A stretch of DNA of 64,000 nt from positions 1,116,001-1,180,000 of the forward strand of contig NZ_QUBR01000001.1 of NCBI RefSeq assembly GCF_003586285.1, in the 5' to 3' direction. The position numbers and the translations under genes are program-made. Under the pieces are notes generated by a model. It did no database searches. It saw only the letters and a list, made by a program, of their open reading frames with translations, and had not been told where the DNA came from. This document shows positions 17,960 to 25,925 of the stretch, in pieces. Origin of the DNA: Aeromicrobium endophyticum (GTDB lineage Bacteria; Actinomycetota; Actinomycetes; Propionibacteriales; Nocardioidaceae). How positions within the stretch are numbered: position 1 is the first letter of the stretch; every line of letters starts with the position of its first letter.

Positions 17960-17995
17960 CGATCCCGCCCCGGGCCACCGCTCGGGGCGGGATCG
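17960..17995 (+). terminator. Array hairpin after copy 5
   Basis: CGATCCCGCCCCGGGC and GCTCGGGGCGGGATCG around CACC, 22 nt after the stop; outer stem as in the other array hairpins. Confidence 0.8.
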
Positions 17996-18014
17996 TCTGT
18001 ACAGGCGGCCCGAC

Positions 18015-18057
18015 CTGACTAGACGGCCCGGCCCCCTGGGATGACTTCTGGCATACG
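18015..18057 (+). promoter_or_regulatory. Upstream motif of array copy 6
   Basis: GACTAGACGGCCCGGCC followed by GGGATGACTTCTGGCATACG resembles the CCAG/CTGG plus GGATGACTTT arrangement of copies 2 and 3, here about 91 bp before the ATG. Confidence 0.35.
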
Positions 18058-18130
18058 TCGAGCGTGACGAGCCCGGCGAGCGCAGGATCGGAGGCGGGCC
18101 GTGTGGCCCACCTCACTCCCAAGGAGCACC

Positions 18131-19006
18131 ATGCGTTCATCCATTCTCACCCGGTCGGTGGTCGCGGTCGCGTCGCTGGCCATCGGCTCGGCCGCCCTGG
18201 CCGCCACCTCCGCCTCCGCCGCCACCCCGTCCGGGATCACTCGCGAAGCGGTCTTGTCGCTCGCCTCGTCGGCCCGGGCAGACAACGGCGAGCCAAGCCT
18301 GGCCACTCGCACCGCCGCTGCTGCGATGCTGAACCGCGAGTGTGCGGTCGCGTCCGATCAGGTCCTGAATGCCGGCAACGTCCGAGAGGTCAGCCCGGTC
18401 ACCGCCGGCGCTTCGGTCGACGGCGTCTACATCACCGGTAGCGTGACGTCCTTGGGGACGGCCGTCCGCGAGTGCGCCATCGGAGTCGTCGCTCCCGTCG
18501 CCGCCGGGTCCACCTTGAGCGGGACAGCGACGCTGACGGCCAGCACCTTCGGGCTCACGCAGACCGCTACGGCCACCCCCACCGCCCTGTCCGGAGACGT
18601 CTCCGTGATCACGCTGAAGGAGTCGGCTCCGTTCAGCTACAGCTTCACCTACAAGGCCGAGGGGTCGTCGACCAAGACGACCAGCACCACGACATCGACG
18701 AAGGTCAAGGACACCAAGACCAAGGCCCAGAAGAAGGCCGCCAAGAAGAAGTACGTGAAGCGCGTCAAGGCCGCCAAGAAGTCGTACAAGAAGGCGGTCA
18801 GCAAGGCCGGCAGCAAGACCAAGAGAGTTCAGGCCAAGAAGACGTACAAGGCCAAGCGAGCATCGGCGAAGGCCACGTACAAGAAGGCCGTCGCGGGCTA
18901 CAAGGTCGTCAAGAAGACCACCAGCAGCACCGAGATCCGTCCCTTCTCGGTGACCGCTGCGCGAGCACCCTTCGTGTTCCCCATTCCGCCGATCCCCGGC
19001 GCCTGA
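18131..19006 (+). CDS. Secreted two-cysteine protein with Lys/Ala-rich tail (array copy 6)
   Basis: A 291-residue paralog; ATG 18131 follows AAGGAGCACC. Signal peptide SILTRSVVAVASLAIGSAAL, cleavage ASA-A. Mature start GITREAVLSLASSARA; cysteines in RECAVAS and ECAIGVVAP; strands LSGTATLT and LSGDVSVI. The tail is one of the most basic: KVKDTKTKAQKKAAKKKYVK, then RVKAAKKSYKKAVSKAGSKT and KTYKAKRASAKATYKKAVAG, with the ending IRPFSVTA followed by a Pro-rich APFVFPIPPIPGA. Followed by its own hairpin. Function unknown. Confidence 0.85.
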   Translation: MRSSILTRSVVAVASLAIGSAALAATSASAATPSGITREAVLSLASSARADNGEPSLATRTAAAAMLNRECAVASDQVLNAGNVREVSPVTAGASVDGVYITGSVTSLGTAVRECAIGVVAPVAAGSTLSGTATLTASTFGLTQTATATPTALSGDVSVITLKESAPFSYSFTYKAEGSSTKTTSTTTSTKVKDTKTKAQKKAAKKKYVKRVKAAKKSYKKAVSKAGSKTKRVQAKKTYKAKRASAKATYKKAVAGYKVVKKTTSSTEIRPFSVTAARAPFVFPIPPIPGA

Positions 19007-19048
19007 GCGACATGAACAACACGAGCGACAGCTGAGCACCAGCCCCAA

Positions 19049-19084
19049 CGATCCCGCTCGGAGCCACGGCTCCGGGCGGGATCG
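19049..19084 (+). terminator. Array hairpin after copy 6
   Basis: CGATCCCGCTCGGAGC and GCTCCGGGCGGGATCG with a short loop (one G-U pair), 42 nt after the stop. Confidence 0.8.
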
Positions 19085-19349
19085 TCTGCGTGTGCTGCCG
19101 GTTGGTGTGTCGCGGCCCTAGTCACAACGAACCAGGACAGGTGGTCTCCATGAGTGACTTTCGCCGAATCGGTGGCGAGCCCCCGGCGTCGGGCCCATGA
19201 TCACGAGACGGACGAACGTCCCTTCTCATGTCCTTTTCGGCGACCACGTCGCCGGACTCGCACCACGGACGACGGTCAGCGAGCACGTCCAGGCGCGGCG
19301 ACTCGACGATCCTGAACCCCGCGCCAGAACTTCCAAGGAGCACTCACGC
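19085..19349 (+). promoter_or_regulatory. Long upstream region of array copy 7
   Basis: The gap 19007-19349 has no convincing gene. After the copy 6 hairpin it contains GAACCAGGACAGGTGGTC and GAGTGACTTTCGCCGAATC (19152-19170), matching the order of the motifs before copies 2, 3 and 6 but about 198 bp from the ATG. Nothing else recognisable is seen between 19171 and the ribosome site AAGGAG at 19335-19340. Confidence 0.35.
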
Positions 19350-20243
19350 ATGCGCACATCCATCCTGTCCAGGTCTGTGATCGCTGCCGCGACACTGGCT
19401 GTCGGCTCGGCCGCCTTCGCCGCGGTCCCCGCCACCGCCGCCACCGCCAGCGGCGTGACCCGCGGGGAGGTGCTTGCCGCTGCGTCCGCGCTCCGCGCCG
19501 ACCGCGCCCAGCAGATCGACCCCTCGGCGCCCACCCAGTCGGCGCTCGACGTCCTGGCCGCGAAGGTGTGCGGACCGAACGTCCTCGAGACGTTCGCGCA
19601 GCCGGTCGAGACGCCCAACAGCGTCGATGGCCTGGCGGTCACGTCTCTCGTGCCCACCGTGACCGACTCCTCGTCGCGCATCCCGACCACGTCGTGCTCG
19701 TTCACGGCCATCGCGACGCTCGACGGCCGCGCGACCTTCTCGGGCGAGGCCCACGTGTTCAGTGCCAACAACTTCGGCCCCATCGGCATCGAATCGACCA
19801 TCTCTGCGGCCGGGCAGCCTTCGTTCACGAGCAACGTGTACAGCCTGTCGAGCAACGTCTTCGTCTCACCTGCGGTGATCGAGAGCGGCTACAGCGCCTA
19901 CAACATCCAGGCCGAGGGCCTGGTCAAGGGCCCGGACTCCCAGCGCGTCCTGACCTCCGTCAAGATCGCCGACAAGAAGTCCAAGGCCGAGAAGAAGGCG
20001 GCCAAGAAGGCGTACTCGAAGCGCACCAAGGCGATCAAGAAGTCGTTCGCCAAGGCCAAGCGCAAGGCCGGCAGCAACGCCGAGAAGAAGGCGGTCGCAC
20101 GCATGACGTACGCGACCCGCAGGGCGTCCGCGAAGGCCGCCTACCGCTACGCCGTCGCCGACTACAAGCTCGTGAACCAGCGCACCAAGGTCGCCGACGA
20201 GCGCCGCTTCCTGGTCAAGGCGTACGCGGCGTTCCCCATCTGA
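19350..20243 (+). CDS. Secreted two-cysteine protein with Lys/Ala-rich tail (array copy 7)
   Basis: A 297-residue paralog; ATG 19350 follows AAGGAGCACTCACGC and begins the signal peptide (SILSRSVIAAATLAVGSAAF, cleavage ATA-A); the frame is open upstream but without family sequence. Cysteines in KVCGPNV and SCSFTAIAT; strands FSGEAHVF and LSSNVFVSPA. Tail: KIADKKSKAEKKAAKKAYSK then RTKAIKKSFAKAKRKAGSNA, ending ADERRFLVKAYAAFPI, a drifted version of the RPFSV motif. No hairpin follows; copy 8 begins 56 nt later, suggesting a shared transcript. Confidence 0.8.
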   Translation: MRTSILSRSVIAAATLAVGSAAFAAVPATAATASGVTRGEVLAAASALRADRAQQIDPSAPTQSALDVLAAKVCGPNVLETFAQPVETPNSVDGLAVTSLVPTVTDSSSRIPTTSCSFTAIATLDGRATFSGEAHVFSANNFGPIGIESTISAAGQPSFTSNVYSLSSNVFVSPAVIESGYSAYNIQAEGLVKGPDSQRVLTSVKIADKKSKAEKKAAKKAYSKRTKAIKKSFAKAKRKAGSNAEKKAVARMTYATRRASAKAAYRYAVADYKLVNQRTKVADERRFLVKAYAAFPI

Positions 20244-20299
20244 TGCGGCACTCGACGTCGACCACCCGGCCTGCACTCACCCACCCCCGAAGGACCACC

Positions 20300-21148
20300 A
20301 TGCGCTCATCCATCCTGACCCGCTCGGCTGTGGCCGTCGCGTCCCTGGCGGTCGGCTCGGTCGCCCTGACGGCGGCACCCGCCACCGCGGGCACCCCGTC
20401 GGGCGTCACTCGCGAGCTCATCGCGAACTCGGCTCGCGGCACCTTCACCGACGACAACGACACCGCGACCAAGACCCTCATCTCGAAGGTCTGCAAGTCC
20501 GGCACCGTCACCGACGAGGACTACACCTCTCGGACGTTCCTATCCAGCCTGGACGTCGACGGCGTCCTCGTCCGGGCCTATGTCGACCGCCAGGAAGGAG
20601 TCGAGAACTCGGGTCGATACTGCACCTTCGCCGCCCTCGCGACCGTGGCTCCGTACGCCAGCCTGTCGGGCACCGTCACGATCTCGGCCGACCAGCTCGA
20701 CAGGTCGGCCCGCGTGAGCGAGGCGGCCCCGCTCAGCACGTCGTTCACGCTCTCCGGCGACGTGTACGTCACCGATCCGATCACCGACCCGGACTACGGG
20801 TTCTCGCCGACCGGCGTTGCGTCCGGCGCCGTCACGAAGGTCGAGCAGGCCACCACCTCGACGTCCAGGGTCTCGACGCCCAAGAGCACGGCCGTCAAGA
20901 GCAAGGCGCTGGCGTCTTACAAGCGCTCGATCGCCTCGGCCAAGGCCAAGCTGTCGACGTCGCTGAAGAAGGCCGGCGCCAGCAGCAGCAAGAAGTCCGC
21001 AGCCCGCAAGGCCTACGCCGCGCGCAAGAAGGCCGCCAAGGCCACCCTGCACGTCCGGTGGTCGTCGGACAAGAAGACTGTCGTCACGACCACGGTCGGC
21101 AAGACCACGACGAACCCGTTCTCGATCTCGGCGGACAACCGCTTCTAG
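20300..21148 (+). CDS. Secreted two-cysteine protein with Lys/Ala-rich tail (array copy 8)
   Basis: A 282-residue paralog; ATG 20300 follows GAAGGACCACC. Signal peptide SILTRSAVAVASLAVGSVAL, cleavage ATA-G. Cysteines in KVCKSGT and YCTFAALAT; strands LSGTVTIS and LSGDVYVTDP. The tail is shorter and Ser-rich: KRSIASAKAKLSTSLKKAGA then SSSKKSAARKAYAARKKAAK, ending TTNPFSISADNRF. Together with copy 7 it probably forms a two-gene transcript ended by the hairpin at 21162-21200. Function unknown. Confidence 0.82.
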   Translation: MRSSILTRSAVAVASLAVGSVALTAAPATAGTPSGVTRELIANSARGTFTDDNDTATKTLISKVCKSGTVTDEDYTSRTFLSSLDVDGVLVRAYVDRQEGVENSGRYCTFAALATVAPYASLSGTVTISADQLDRSARVSEAAPLSTSFTLSGDVYVTDPITDPDYGFSPTGVASGAVTKVEQATTSTSRVSTPKSTAVKSKALASYKRSIASAKAKLSTSLKKAGASSSKKSAARKAYAARKKAAKATLHVRWSSDKKTVVTTTVGKTTTNPFSISADNRF

Positions 21149-21161
21149 GCGCCACCCCACG

Positions 21162-21200
21162 CGATCCCGCCTCGAGCCCACCCGGCTCGAGGCGGGATCG
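21162..21200 (+). terminator. Array hairpin after copy 8
   Basis: CGATCCCGCCTCGAGCC and GGCTCGAGGCGGGATCG, a perfect 17-bp stem with a 5-nt loop, 13 nt after the stop. The inner stem (CTCGAGCC) differs from other copies on both sides, so pairing is kept. Confidence 0.85.
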
Positions 21201-21356
21201 TTGCGTACGGGACCGCGTGTGCCTGGTGGGGCGCGCGGGGCGGCTGGGACACAATTCGCTGTTAATTCAGTGAAAATTGCCCCTGACGGGCACCGTCCGG
21301 GTCACCATGGACAGGTCGCCCCGGTGGCCGGCGCGACGTCCGCCAGAGGAGATCCG

Positions 21357-22211
21357 ATGCGCACATCCGTCCTGTCCCGCTCAATCGTCGCCGCTGCGGC
21401 ACTCGCCGTCGGCTCCGCCGTCTTGGCGGCCGTGCCCGCCACCGCCGCGACACCGTCCGGCATCACCCGCGAGATGGTCCTGACGGCCGCCAATGGTGTC
21501 CGTGCCGCCCAAGAGTCCATCGACCCGCCGCCGGTCGCCACACAACAAGCCGTCCGCGCGATCCTGAATCGTGCGTGCAACGTCGATGCCGACGCCGGAG
21601 AGTTCGTGAACCCGGGCACCATCAATGCCCTGCCCGTCCGGCCTGGGAGCAGCGCAGATGGTCTTGCCGTCGGCGGGCAGGTCGTCAACTTCCTCACGCC
21701 TTCGACGCGCTGGTGCCTCGCCGGTGTCGTCGCCTCGACGACACCGAGCTTCGACCTCACCGGCAGCATGACGCTCACCGCTCAGCCCTCGGGTGGCGGC
21801 CCGGAGCGCAGCATCACGGCGCCGCTGTCGGGTGACGTCGTCGCAACCCCGCCGCTGGTCCTGTCCGACGGCATCAGCGGTCTGCCGACGTTCACGGCCG
21901 CCGGCGCCGCAACCAAGACGACCTACGTCCCCGCCAAGACGGTCAAGGACAAGAAGACCAAGGCGGAGAAGATGGCCGCGAAGAAGAAGTACAAGAAGCG
22001 GATCGCCGCGGCCAAGAAGAAGTACGCCAAGGCCCTCGACAAGGCCGGCAGCAACAAGGCCAAGAAGGCCACGGCGAAGAAGGCTTACTCGGCGGCCCGC
22101 ACGAGCGCCAAATCCAAGTATCGCTACGCGACGGCGAACTATCGCATCGTCAAGAAGGCCACGAAGGCGAAGGACGTCCGGCCGTTCAACCTGACGCTGC
22201 TGACGTTCTGA
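21357..22211 (+). CDS. Secreted two-cysteine protein with Lys/Ala-rich tail (array copy 9)
   Basis: A 284-residue paralog; ATG 21357 follows AGGAGATCCG. Signal peptide SVLSRSIVAAAALAVGSAVL, cleavage ATA-A. Mature start GITREMVLTAANGVRAAQ; cysteines in RACNVDA and WCLAGVVAS; strands LTGSMTLT and LSGDVVATPP. Tail KTVKDKKTKAEKMAAKKKYK, then KRIAAAKKKYAKALDKAGSN and KAKKATAKKAYSAARTSAKS, ending DVRPFNLTLLTF. No GATCCCG hairpin follows; the 68-nt gap to copy 10 contains GGTCCATGATGGACC (22264-22278). An upstream gap of 156 nt separates it from the copy 8 hairpin. Confidence 0.85.
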   Translation: MRTSVLSRSIVAAAALAVGSAVLAAVPATAATPSGITREMVLTAANGVRAAQESIDPPPVATQQAVRAILNRACNVDADAGEFVNPGTINALPVRPGSSADGLAVGGQVVNFLTPSTRWCLAGVVASTTPSFDLTGSMTLTAQPSGGGPERSITAPLSGDVVATPPLVLSDGISGLPTFTAAGAATKTTYVPAKTVKDKKTKAEKMAAKKKYKKRIAAAKKKYAKALDKAGSNKAKKATAKKAYSAARTSAKSKYRYATANYRIVKKATKAKDVRPFNLTLLTF

Positions 22212-22279
22212 CGCGACTCGCGTGGTCGATCGACGCCATATCGGTCTCCGCCGAGCCATGACCGGTCCATGATGGACCC

Positions 22280-23017
22280 GTGACATCTCGCGCCGACGTG
22301 CTCGCTGCCGCCGCGGGCCTTCGCGCGCCCGATCCTTCCGCGCAGACCGAGAAGACCCTCGACGCTGCCGTCCGCCGCATCGTCGGCGGCCTGGTCAGCG
22401 TCGACACGTCAGCCGGCGACCAGCTCGACTACACGGCGTACCCGGCCGCTGGAGGGGGCGCGCTCGACGGGGTGATGATCGATGCGACGACGTACGTGTA
22501 CTCCAGCGGCGCCACCCGCACCCGCACCCTCGTCGCCCTCGTGCCCGTCGACGAAGCGCTCAGCCTCGGCGGGACGCTCGAGCTGCGGGCGGCGGGTGCA
22601 TCCCTGCAGCGCTCCACCCTCAGCGGCGACGTGTTCGTCTCCTCGCCGGTGGACACCACGGACGCAGGCCCCCTCGAGGTCGTGGTCGCCGACGAAACAG
22701 CTCCCTCGGTCGGCCAGCCTGCTCCCTCGGCGCCCGTGCCGCGCACGGCCGCCGAGAAGGCTGTCGCTAAGGCGGCCTACGACGCCGCCCTGAAGAAGGC
22801 TCGCAAGAAGTACGCCAAGGCCAAGAAGAAGGCCGGCACGAGCAAGCGCAGGAAGGCCGCCGCCAAGAAGAAGTACGCGCGGAGCCGTGCCGCCGCCAAG
22901 GCGAGGTTCCGCTCGGCCGTCGCGGACGTGCCGTCTGCGGCGCCTCCGGCCGCGCCGGCCGATCAACGCGTCTTCCGCACGATGATCTCGACCGACACCG
23001 GCTGGGTCACCGCCTGA
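22280..23017 (+). CDS. Leaderless, cysteine-free member of the Lys/Ala-tail family (array copy 10)
   Basis: A 245-residue paralog that begins directly at the conserved mature helix (SRADVLAAAAGLRAP), with no signal peptide. It contains no cysteine at all: the two conserved positions are now RRIVGGL and TRTLVALVP. The remaining family features are present: LGGTLELR, LSGDVFVSSP, and a tail KAAYDAALKKARKKYAKAKK then KAGTSKRRKAAAKKKYARSR. The only plausible start, GTG 22280, has no ribosome site and sits 1 nt after a small inverted repeat (GGTCCA-TGA-TGGACC). Either it makes a cytoplasmic variant or it is a 5'-truncated relic; the intact frame of 245 codons favours some selection. Confidence 0.65.
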   Translation: MTSRADVLAAAAGLRAPDPSAQTEKTLDAAVRRIVGGLVSVDTSAGDQLDYTAYPAAGGGALDGVMIDATTYVYSSGATRTRTLVALVPVDEALSLGGTLELRAAGASLQRSTLSGDVFVSSPVDTTDAGPLEVVVADETAPSVGQPAPSAPVPRTAAEKAVAKAAYDAALKKARKKYAKAKKKAGTSKRRKAAAKKKYARSRAAAKARFRSAVADVPSAAPPAAPADQRVFRTMISTDTGWVTA

Positions 23018-23143
23018 AGCCTGGCTCGATCGGTTGGCTCGAGTGGCCCGATCGAACCATGTTTTCGTGACAGCGTGACGCAGGCGTGCCGTCTCAGGCA
23101 GGATGAGCTCGCATCTCTACCAGCGATACTCCGGGGGAATCTC

Positions 23144-23977
23144 GTGCGCCCATCCATCCTGCCCAAGCTCTTGGTCGGCATCGTGTCGATGAGCGTCGTT
23201 TCCGGCCTCGCGTCGATCTCGTCTGCGTCTGCCGGTGTCGGCACCTGGGACGACTACTCCGAGGCCAACTTCGAGTCGATGGCATTCACGACCTGCGGAG
23301 GCGCGGGTGCGTCTCCTGGCAACCGGGCATGGCCCACGATCGACGACATCCAGTACGGACGTTCAGGCGACCTGGCCGAGGTAGTGATCGTCTCCGCCAC
23401 CGTCGATCGCGACGGAGCGGCCGGCGAAGGGGGCGCCTACGACGCGACCTGCACCTTCGCCGTGGTCGCGACTCAGGACGCTCCAGGCGCGAAGTACGCG
23501 AGCAACCTCGCGGGGTCCTTCCGGCTCACCGTGGAGTCGCCGGTGGACGACCCCGCCACGACGACCGGGACCTTCAGCCAGGTCTACTCCGCAACGACCA
23601 CGCCGGTCTTCACAGACGTCGACGAGTACGCGACTGCCTCCTTGGAGGCTTCCGGGCAGGTCGTGTCCTTGCGGGACGGCATGGTCACCACCCCCGGCAC
23701 GCCTGCGACCGCGGACAAGGTGGCGTGGTCCAAGCGCATCCGCGACGGACGCATCAAGAAGGCCCAAGCACAATACGCGAAGGCCAAGAAGAAGACGGCC
23801 CGCATCGACAACGCCCGTCAGCGGTCGAAGGCGAAGAAGAAGGCCCTCGCCATCTACAAGCGTGACGTCCGCCGGGCCAAGGAGACGTACGCCATGAGGG
23901 TCGCACCGACGCCAGCGCGGACCGCCCCTGGTTCAGTTCCCACCCAGACACCGTTCTCGCTGCGCGTGGTCCTCTAG
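23144..23977 (+). CDS. Divergent secreted Lys-rich-tail paralog (array copy 11)
   Basis: A 277-residue divergent member. GTG 23144 is chosen since CGGGGGAAT lies just upstream and the sequence then reads VRPSILPKLLVGIVSMSVVS, an altered form of the family signal peptide (cleavage about ASA-G). The cysteines are kept (TTCGGAG and ATCTFAVVAT), but the helix after the signal peptide and the LSGD strand are hardly recognisable. The tail is Lys/Arg-rich (KRIRDGRIKKAQAQYAKAKK then KTARIDNARQRSKAKKKALA) and the end TPFSLRVVL keeps the PFS motif. It closes the array, 45 nt before arginine deiminase. Confidence 0.75.
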   Translation: MRPSILPKLLVGIVSMSVVSGLASISSASAGVGTWDDYSEANFESMAFTTCGGAGASPGNRAWPTIDDIQYGRSGDLAEVVIVSATVDRDGAAGEGGAYDATCTFAVVATQDAPGAKYASNLAGSFRLTVESPVDDPATTTGTFSQVYSATTTPVFTDVDEYATASLEASGQVVSLRDGMVTTPGTPATADKVAWSKRIRDGRIKKAQAQYAKAKKKTARIDNARQRSKAKKKALAIYKRDVRRAKETYAMRVAPTPARTAPGSVPTQTPFSLRVVL

Positions 23978-24022
23978 ACGTCAGTCACCCCCGGAGACCC
24001 CTCGCGTCACTAGGCTGTCGGC

Positions 24023-25219
24023 ATGCCTCTCGGAGCGGACAGCGAAGTCGGACGCCTGCGCACGGTCATGCTGCACCGCCCGGGCCCCGAGCTCGGACGC
24101 CTGACGCCGCGCAACAACGACCAGCTCCTGTTCGACGGCATCCCGTGGCTGGGGCGCGCGCAGGACGAGCATGACGCCTTCGCGCAGGCGCTGCGCGACC
24201 ACGACGTCGAGGTGCTGTACCTGACCGACCTGCTGACGCAGACGCTCGCGATCGAGGCGGCCCGCGACGAGATCATCGCGAGCACGCTCAAGGGCCTGTT
24301 CGTCGGGCCCAGCATCCAGTCGCTGATCGGCGCCAAGCTGGCCGACGCCGATCCGTCCCAGCTCGCCGAGACGCTCATGGCGGGCCTGCGCAACGACGAG
24401 ATCCGCCTCGACGGCAGCGTCGCGCACCACCTGATGCAGCCCGAGGACTTCCTCATCAACCCGCTGCCCAACCTGCTCTTCACCCGCGACTCGTCGGTGT
24501 GGCTGCGCGACCGTGTGGCCGTGACGAGCCTGGCGATGCCCGCGCGCGTGCGCGAGACCCAGCTGACGGGCCTGATCTACCGACACCACGAGCGGTTCGT
24601 CGGCACGCCCGTCGTCCACGGTCCCCACCTCGAGCACCTCGAGGGCGGCGACGTCCTCGAGCTCTCCCCCGGCGTCATCGCGGTCGGCATCGGCGAGCGC
24701 ACGACACCGGCCGGCCTCGAGCGGTTCGCCCAGCAGGTGCTGGCCGACGGTCTCGCGCACACCGTGCTGGCGGTGCCGATCGCGCAGGAGCGGGCCACGA
24801 TGCACCTCGACACCATCGTGACGATGGTCGACGTCGACACCGTCGTGATCTACCCGACGATGTCCGACACCCTGCGCTCCGTGCCGCTGACATGGGACCC
24901 TTCGACGGGCCCAGGTGGCAAGGTCGTCATCGGTGCCGAGACGTCGTTCTTCGACGGCGCCGCCGCAGCCATGGGCATCGACACGCTGCACCAGATCGAC
25001 ACGGGCCTCGACCCCGTCACCGCCGAGCGCGAGCAGTGGGACGACGGCAACAACACGCTGGCCATCAACGCCCGGCTGGCCGTCGCCTACGAGCGCAACG
25101 AGCAGACCAACGCGCGACTCGAGGACCATGGCATCGAGGTCGTCACCATCAGCGGCGACCAGCTCGGCTCGGGCCGCGGCGGGCCGAGGTGCATGTCGTG
25201 CCCCATCGACCGCGACTGA
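24023..25219 (+). CDS. arcA: Arginine deiminase
   Basis: A 398-residue guanidino-modifying enzyme; the family is about 400-420 residues. Motifs: VMLHRPGPELGRLTPRN at the start, NLLFTRDSS near 153, EGGDVLEL near 209, HLDTIVTMVD near 269 with the catalytic His, WDDGNNTLAINARL near 339, and GRGGPRCMSCP near 388 with the nucleophilic Cys. It hydrolyses arginine to citrulline and ammonia. No ornithine carbamoyltransferase, carbamate kinase or arginine/ornithine antiporter is next to it, so it is not in a classic ADI operon; nitrogen supply or acid protection are possible roles. Confidence 0.95.
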   Translation: MPLGADSEVGRLRTVMLHRPGPELGRLTPRNNDQLLFDGIPWLGRAQDEHDAFAQALRDHDVEVLYLTDLLTQTLAIEAARDEIIASTLKGLFVGPSIQSLIGAKLADADPSQLAETLMAGLRNDEIRLDGSVAHHLMQPEDFLINPLPNLLFTRDSSVWLRDRVAVTSLAMPARVRETQLTGLIYRHHERFVGTPVVHGPHLEHLEGGDVLELSPGVIAVGIGERTTPAGLERFAQQVLADGLAHTVLAVPIAQERATMHLDTIVTMVDVDTVVIYPTMSDTLRSVPLTWDPSTGPGGKVVIGAETSFFDGAAAAMGIDTLHQIDTGLDPVTAEREQWDDGNNTLAINARLAVAYERNEQTNARLEDHGIEVVTISGDQLGSGRGGPRCMSCPIDRD

Positions 25220-25220
25220 G

Positions 25221-25820
25221 TCAGCCGCGACCCACGTCTTCGCCGATCAAGACCCCGGAGACGTAGGCGCGGACCACTCGGCGGGTGTCGAACATCGGGT
25301 CCTGGCCTGCGCCGATGCACAGGTTGCCGACGCCGCGCAGCACCTCGTACGCCGTCAGCCCCGCGCCGCCTGAACCCTTGGTCGCGGCCGCGAGGAGCTC
25401 GGCGCACACGGGCACGAGGTGGTCGACGAAGTGCTGGTGCAGCGCGGCACCGACCTTGTCGTCCTGCAGCGCAGCCGCGAGTCCGTGCTTGGTGACGAGG
25501 AAGTCGACGAACTGGTCGAGCCAATCCCGCACTGCGGCGTCCGGCGAGCCGGACGTCGCCAGGAGCGACGGACCCGCCGCCGCGAGCATGTCGACCTGGT
25601 GGCGGTAGACCGCGACCACGAGGTCAGCACGAGTCGGGAAGTGCCGATAGATCGTGCCCACCCCGACACCGGCTGCTGCCGCCACGGCACGGACGGGCGC
25701 ATCGACGCCCACCTCGACGAAGACCGACGCGGCAGCATCGAGCAGCTTCTGCTCGTTGCGGAACGCGTCGACCCGCTTGGCCCGCCGGGGCCCTGCGCCC
25801 GGCTCGGACGACTCCGTCAT
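25221..25820 (-). CDS. TetR-family repressor (controls the neighbouring esterase)
   Basis: About 199 residues. The N-terminal helix-turn-helix is clear (KLLDAAASVFVEVGVDAPVR, then AAAAGVGVGTIYRHFPTRADL); the C-terminal ligand domain is of a TetR_C type common in actinomycetes. ATG 25820 is given, but GTG 25826 has a better-spaced GGGGAG and ATG 25832 is also in frame. It is divergent from the esterase gene, and two identical-type palindromes lie between them, so autoregulation and repression of the esterase are likely. Confidence 0.88.
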   Translation of the reverse strand: MTESSEPGAGPRRAKRVDAFRNEQKLLDAAASVFVEVGVDAPVRAVAAAAGVGVGTIYRHFPTRADLVVAVYRHQVDMLAAAGPSLLATSGSPDAAVRDWLDQFVDFLVTKHGLAAALQDDKVGAALHQHFVDHLVPVCAELLAAATKGSGGAGLTAYEVLRGVGNLCIGAGQDPMFDTRRVVRAYVSGVLIGEDVGRG

Positions 25821-25850
25821 CAGCACACCCATCTCCCCACGTTGTTTTCC

Positions 25851-25886
25851 GGAACCACGTTCCGTATATTTGAGGAACAACGTTCC
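25851..25886. promoter_or_regulatory. Twin operators between tetR and the esterase gene
   Basis: GGAACCACGTTCC (25851-25863) and GGAACAACGTTCC (25874-25886), two GGAAC-N3-GTTCC palindromes 23 bp apart (about two helical turns), in the divergent promoter region. An imperfect third half-site (CAACGTGG on the minus strand) lies nearer the tetR start. Confidence 0.8.
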
Positions 25887-25925
25887 GTTTCCATCGTCCC
25901 ACACTCTTCGCCCTGAAAGGCAGCC

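Noticed and set aside
19007..19349. A gene hidden in the longest array gap
   Set aside because: Open frames there are short or extend from copy 7 without family sequence; only the hairpin and upstream motifs stand out.
12954..23977. Array read as a CRISPR-like or short-repeat locus because of the repeated Lys codons and hairpins
   Set aside because: Repeats are coding, several hundred bp long and diverged; no short direct repeats with unique spacers and no cas genes.
12954..23977. Array tails as nucleoid histone-like (HU/H1) proteins
   Set aside because: Tail composition is similar, but nearly every copy has a clear Sec signal peptide and paired cysteines, so export is more likely; kept only as a remote option for copy 10.
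24023..25219. Arginine deiminase as part of an ADI operon
   Set aside because: No arcB, arcC or arcD neighbours; the upstream gene is the last array copy and the downstream gene is a convergent TetR.
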